Below, piece by piece: positions 63,586-64,000 of a stretch of 64,000 nucleotides of DNA. Made by a program: the position numbers and the translations under genes. Position 1 is the stretch's first letter. Every line of letters begins with the position of its first letter. This stretch comes from Nonomuraea gerenzanensis (lineage in GTDB: Bacteria; Actinomycetota; Actinomycetes; Streptosporangiales; Streptosporangiaceae): contig NZ_CP084058.1 in NCBI RefSeq assembly GCF_020215645.1, positions 7,316,001 to 7,380,000 of the forward strand. Direction: 5' to 3'. Below the pieces are notes generated by a model. It searched no databases and was not told where the DNA came from. It worked only from the letters and a program-made list of their open reading frames with translations.

Positions 63586-63653
63586 TTGTAACCCTTTTGT
63601 GACCCATTTCGGGTGAAGGTTTGAAAAAACCGGGCATTCTTGATCTCGAAGTC
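63586..63653 (+). promoter_or_regulatory. leader region of the terminal sigma gene: -35-like box and GAAA-capped stem
   Basis: TTGTAA (63586-63591) could be a -35; a clear -10 is not found. GGTTT-GAAA-AAACC (63618-63631) is a perfect small stem with a GNRA-type tetraloop. The GC content falls sharply here against the rest of the window. Read with the downstream terminator-like structure, this suggests a structured RNA on the plus strand. Confidence 0.35.
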
Positions 63654-63710
63654 CAGCAGAGGGCTTCGCCTCACGCGAATCACCTGAGCGTGCCTCTGCC
63701 TGGGCTTTTT
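63653..63710 (+). terminator. intrinsic-terminator-like stem and T5 run between the NmrA-like gene and a sigma gene
   Basis: CCAGCAGAGG (63653-63662) pairs with CCTCTG-C-CTGG (63693-63703) with one bulged C. An inner stem CACGC (63672-63676) with GCGTG (63688-63692) adds to it, and TTTTT (63706-63710) follows after GC. U-runs are rare in this genome, so this is the clearest intrinsic terminator in the window, yet no plus-strand gene ends before it. It lies about 45 bases upstream of the sigma start, so it may end a small RNA or attenuate the sigma mRNA. Confidence 0.55.
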
Positions 63711-63753
63711 CTGTCTTGGGCAGGGCCGCTGGCACCTTTCTTGGAGCAGTGAC

Positions 63754-64000
63754 ATGCCTGTCCTGAACATCGCATTCGAGCAGCTCACCGCCGAGGAACT
63801 GCTGGCCGACCTGGCCGACCCCCAGATCTCGGAGATGCACGCCGTTCGCATCCGCGAGCGGCTGGTGGAGATGCACGAGGGACTGGTCAGCGAGGTCACC
63901 CGCCGCTACCGGTACCGAGGCGAGCCCATGGAGGACCTGCGCCAGGCCGCGTACGTCGGGCTGATGAAGGCCGTCAACGGCTACGACCCCGAGCTCGGGC
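63754..64000 (+). CDS. sigma-70 family (SigB/SigF-like stress) sigma factor, 3' end cut off by the window
   Basis: The first 82 residues are visible. AVRIRERLVEMHEGLVSEVTRRYR, GEPMEDLRQAAYVGLMKAVNGYDPELG is conserved sigma region 2, in the form seen in SigB/SigF-like group 3 sigmas (RGEP-xEDLxQ). GGAG (63742-63745) lies eight bases ahead of ATG 63754. A nearby STAS-domain protein at 60.8-61.2 kb is the kind of regulator such sigmas use, though not in the same operon. The remainder lies beyond the window. Confidence 0.85.
   Translation, partial: MPVLNIAFEQLTAEELLADLADPQISEMHAVRIRERLVEMHEGLVSEVTRRYRYRGEPMEDLRQAAYVGLMKAVNGYDPELG

Noticed and set aside
1..64000. Searched by eye for tRNA, rRNA, insertion sequences, att sites and phage genes.
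   Set aside because: No transposase motif, terminal inverted repeat flanked by target duplication, or tRNA-like cloverleaf was noticed. A covariance or IS database search would be needed to exclude small or degraded copies.

Overview
This is about 64 kb of very GC-rich DNA with GTG and TTG starts, tightly packed operons joined by 4-base GTGA/ATGA overlaps, and several leaderless genes. That pattern fits a filamentous actinomycete. The gene content (TPR-CHAT/subtilase module, PQQ dehydrogenases, F420-type oxidoreductases, aerobic cobalamin genes) suggests a Streptosporangiales or Nonomuraea-like organism, but the genus is inference only. No tRNA, rRNA, insertion sequence, prophage or CRISPR array was seen.

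Layout. (1) 1-7.4 kb: a truncated VOC-domain gene, an ABC-F ribosome-protection-type ATPase behind what looks like a leader-peptide attenuator, a CorA-type metal channel, an orphan NarL-type histidine kinase, a proline-rich single-pass membrane protein and an animal-type haem peroxidase. (2) 7.4-12.8 kb: a divergent module of a TPR-CHAT caspase-like protease, a cytoplasmic subtilase, a sigma factor and a small acidic protein. This is the best candidate in the window for an undescribed signalling or defence system. (3) 12.8-15.6 kb: a TetR regulator divergent from a cytochrome P450, and an unknown polytopic membrane protein. (4) 15.7-32.3 kb: most of the aerobic (late cobalt insertion) cobalamin pathway in four transcription units. 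cbtB-cbtA-phosphatase-chlID-cobO-cobB (+) and cobN (-) each follow a cobalamin riboswitch. cobG-cobH-cobIJ (+) starts from a leaderless promoter. PPOX-cobL-cobM-cobK (-) has its own promoter. cobA, cobF and the lower pathway are absent from the window.

(5) 32.4-35.1 kb: an XRE regulator divergent from an F420:NADPH-reductase-like gene, then a secreted ThuA-domain protein. (6) 35.1-57.1 kb: a large catabolic region. An IclR regulator, a type III CoA-transferase and a citryl-CoA-lyase-like protein (-) face an aldehyde dehydrogenase and a TPP decarboxylase/carboligase (+). A secreted PQQ dehydrogenase and the ThuA gene share a matching set of 13-bp palindromes spaced 21 bp apart. Next come a branched-chain-type ABC importer (with LivM and LivG fused) and a second PQQ dehydrogenase. 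After these lie an MBL hydrolase, an MHS-family permease, a QsuB-like 3-dehydroshikimate dehydratase, an NAD-type shikimate/quinate dehydrogenase and an Fe-S/FAD old-yellow-enzyme relative. Three or four promoters of this second half share another operator-like sequence. Together they suggest uptake and oxidation of polyol, cyclohexanecarboxylate (quinate/shikimate) or related acids toward protocatechuate and CoA thioesters.

(7) 57.2-64 kb: a secreted alpha/beta hydrolase, SRPBCC and NTF2-like small proteins, a PadR regulator with a paired operator, a PPOX enzyme, a STAS-domain anti-anti-sigma factor, an MFS exporter whose second codon is TTA, an NmrA-like reductase, and the start of a stress-type sigma factor preceded by an intrinsic-terminator-like structure.
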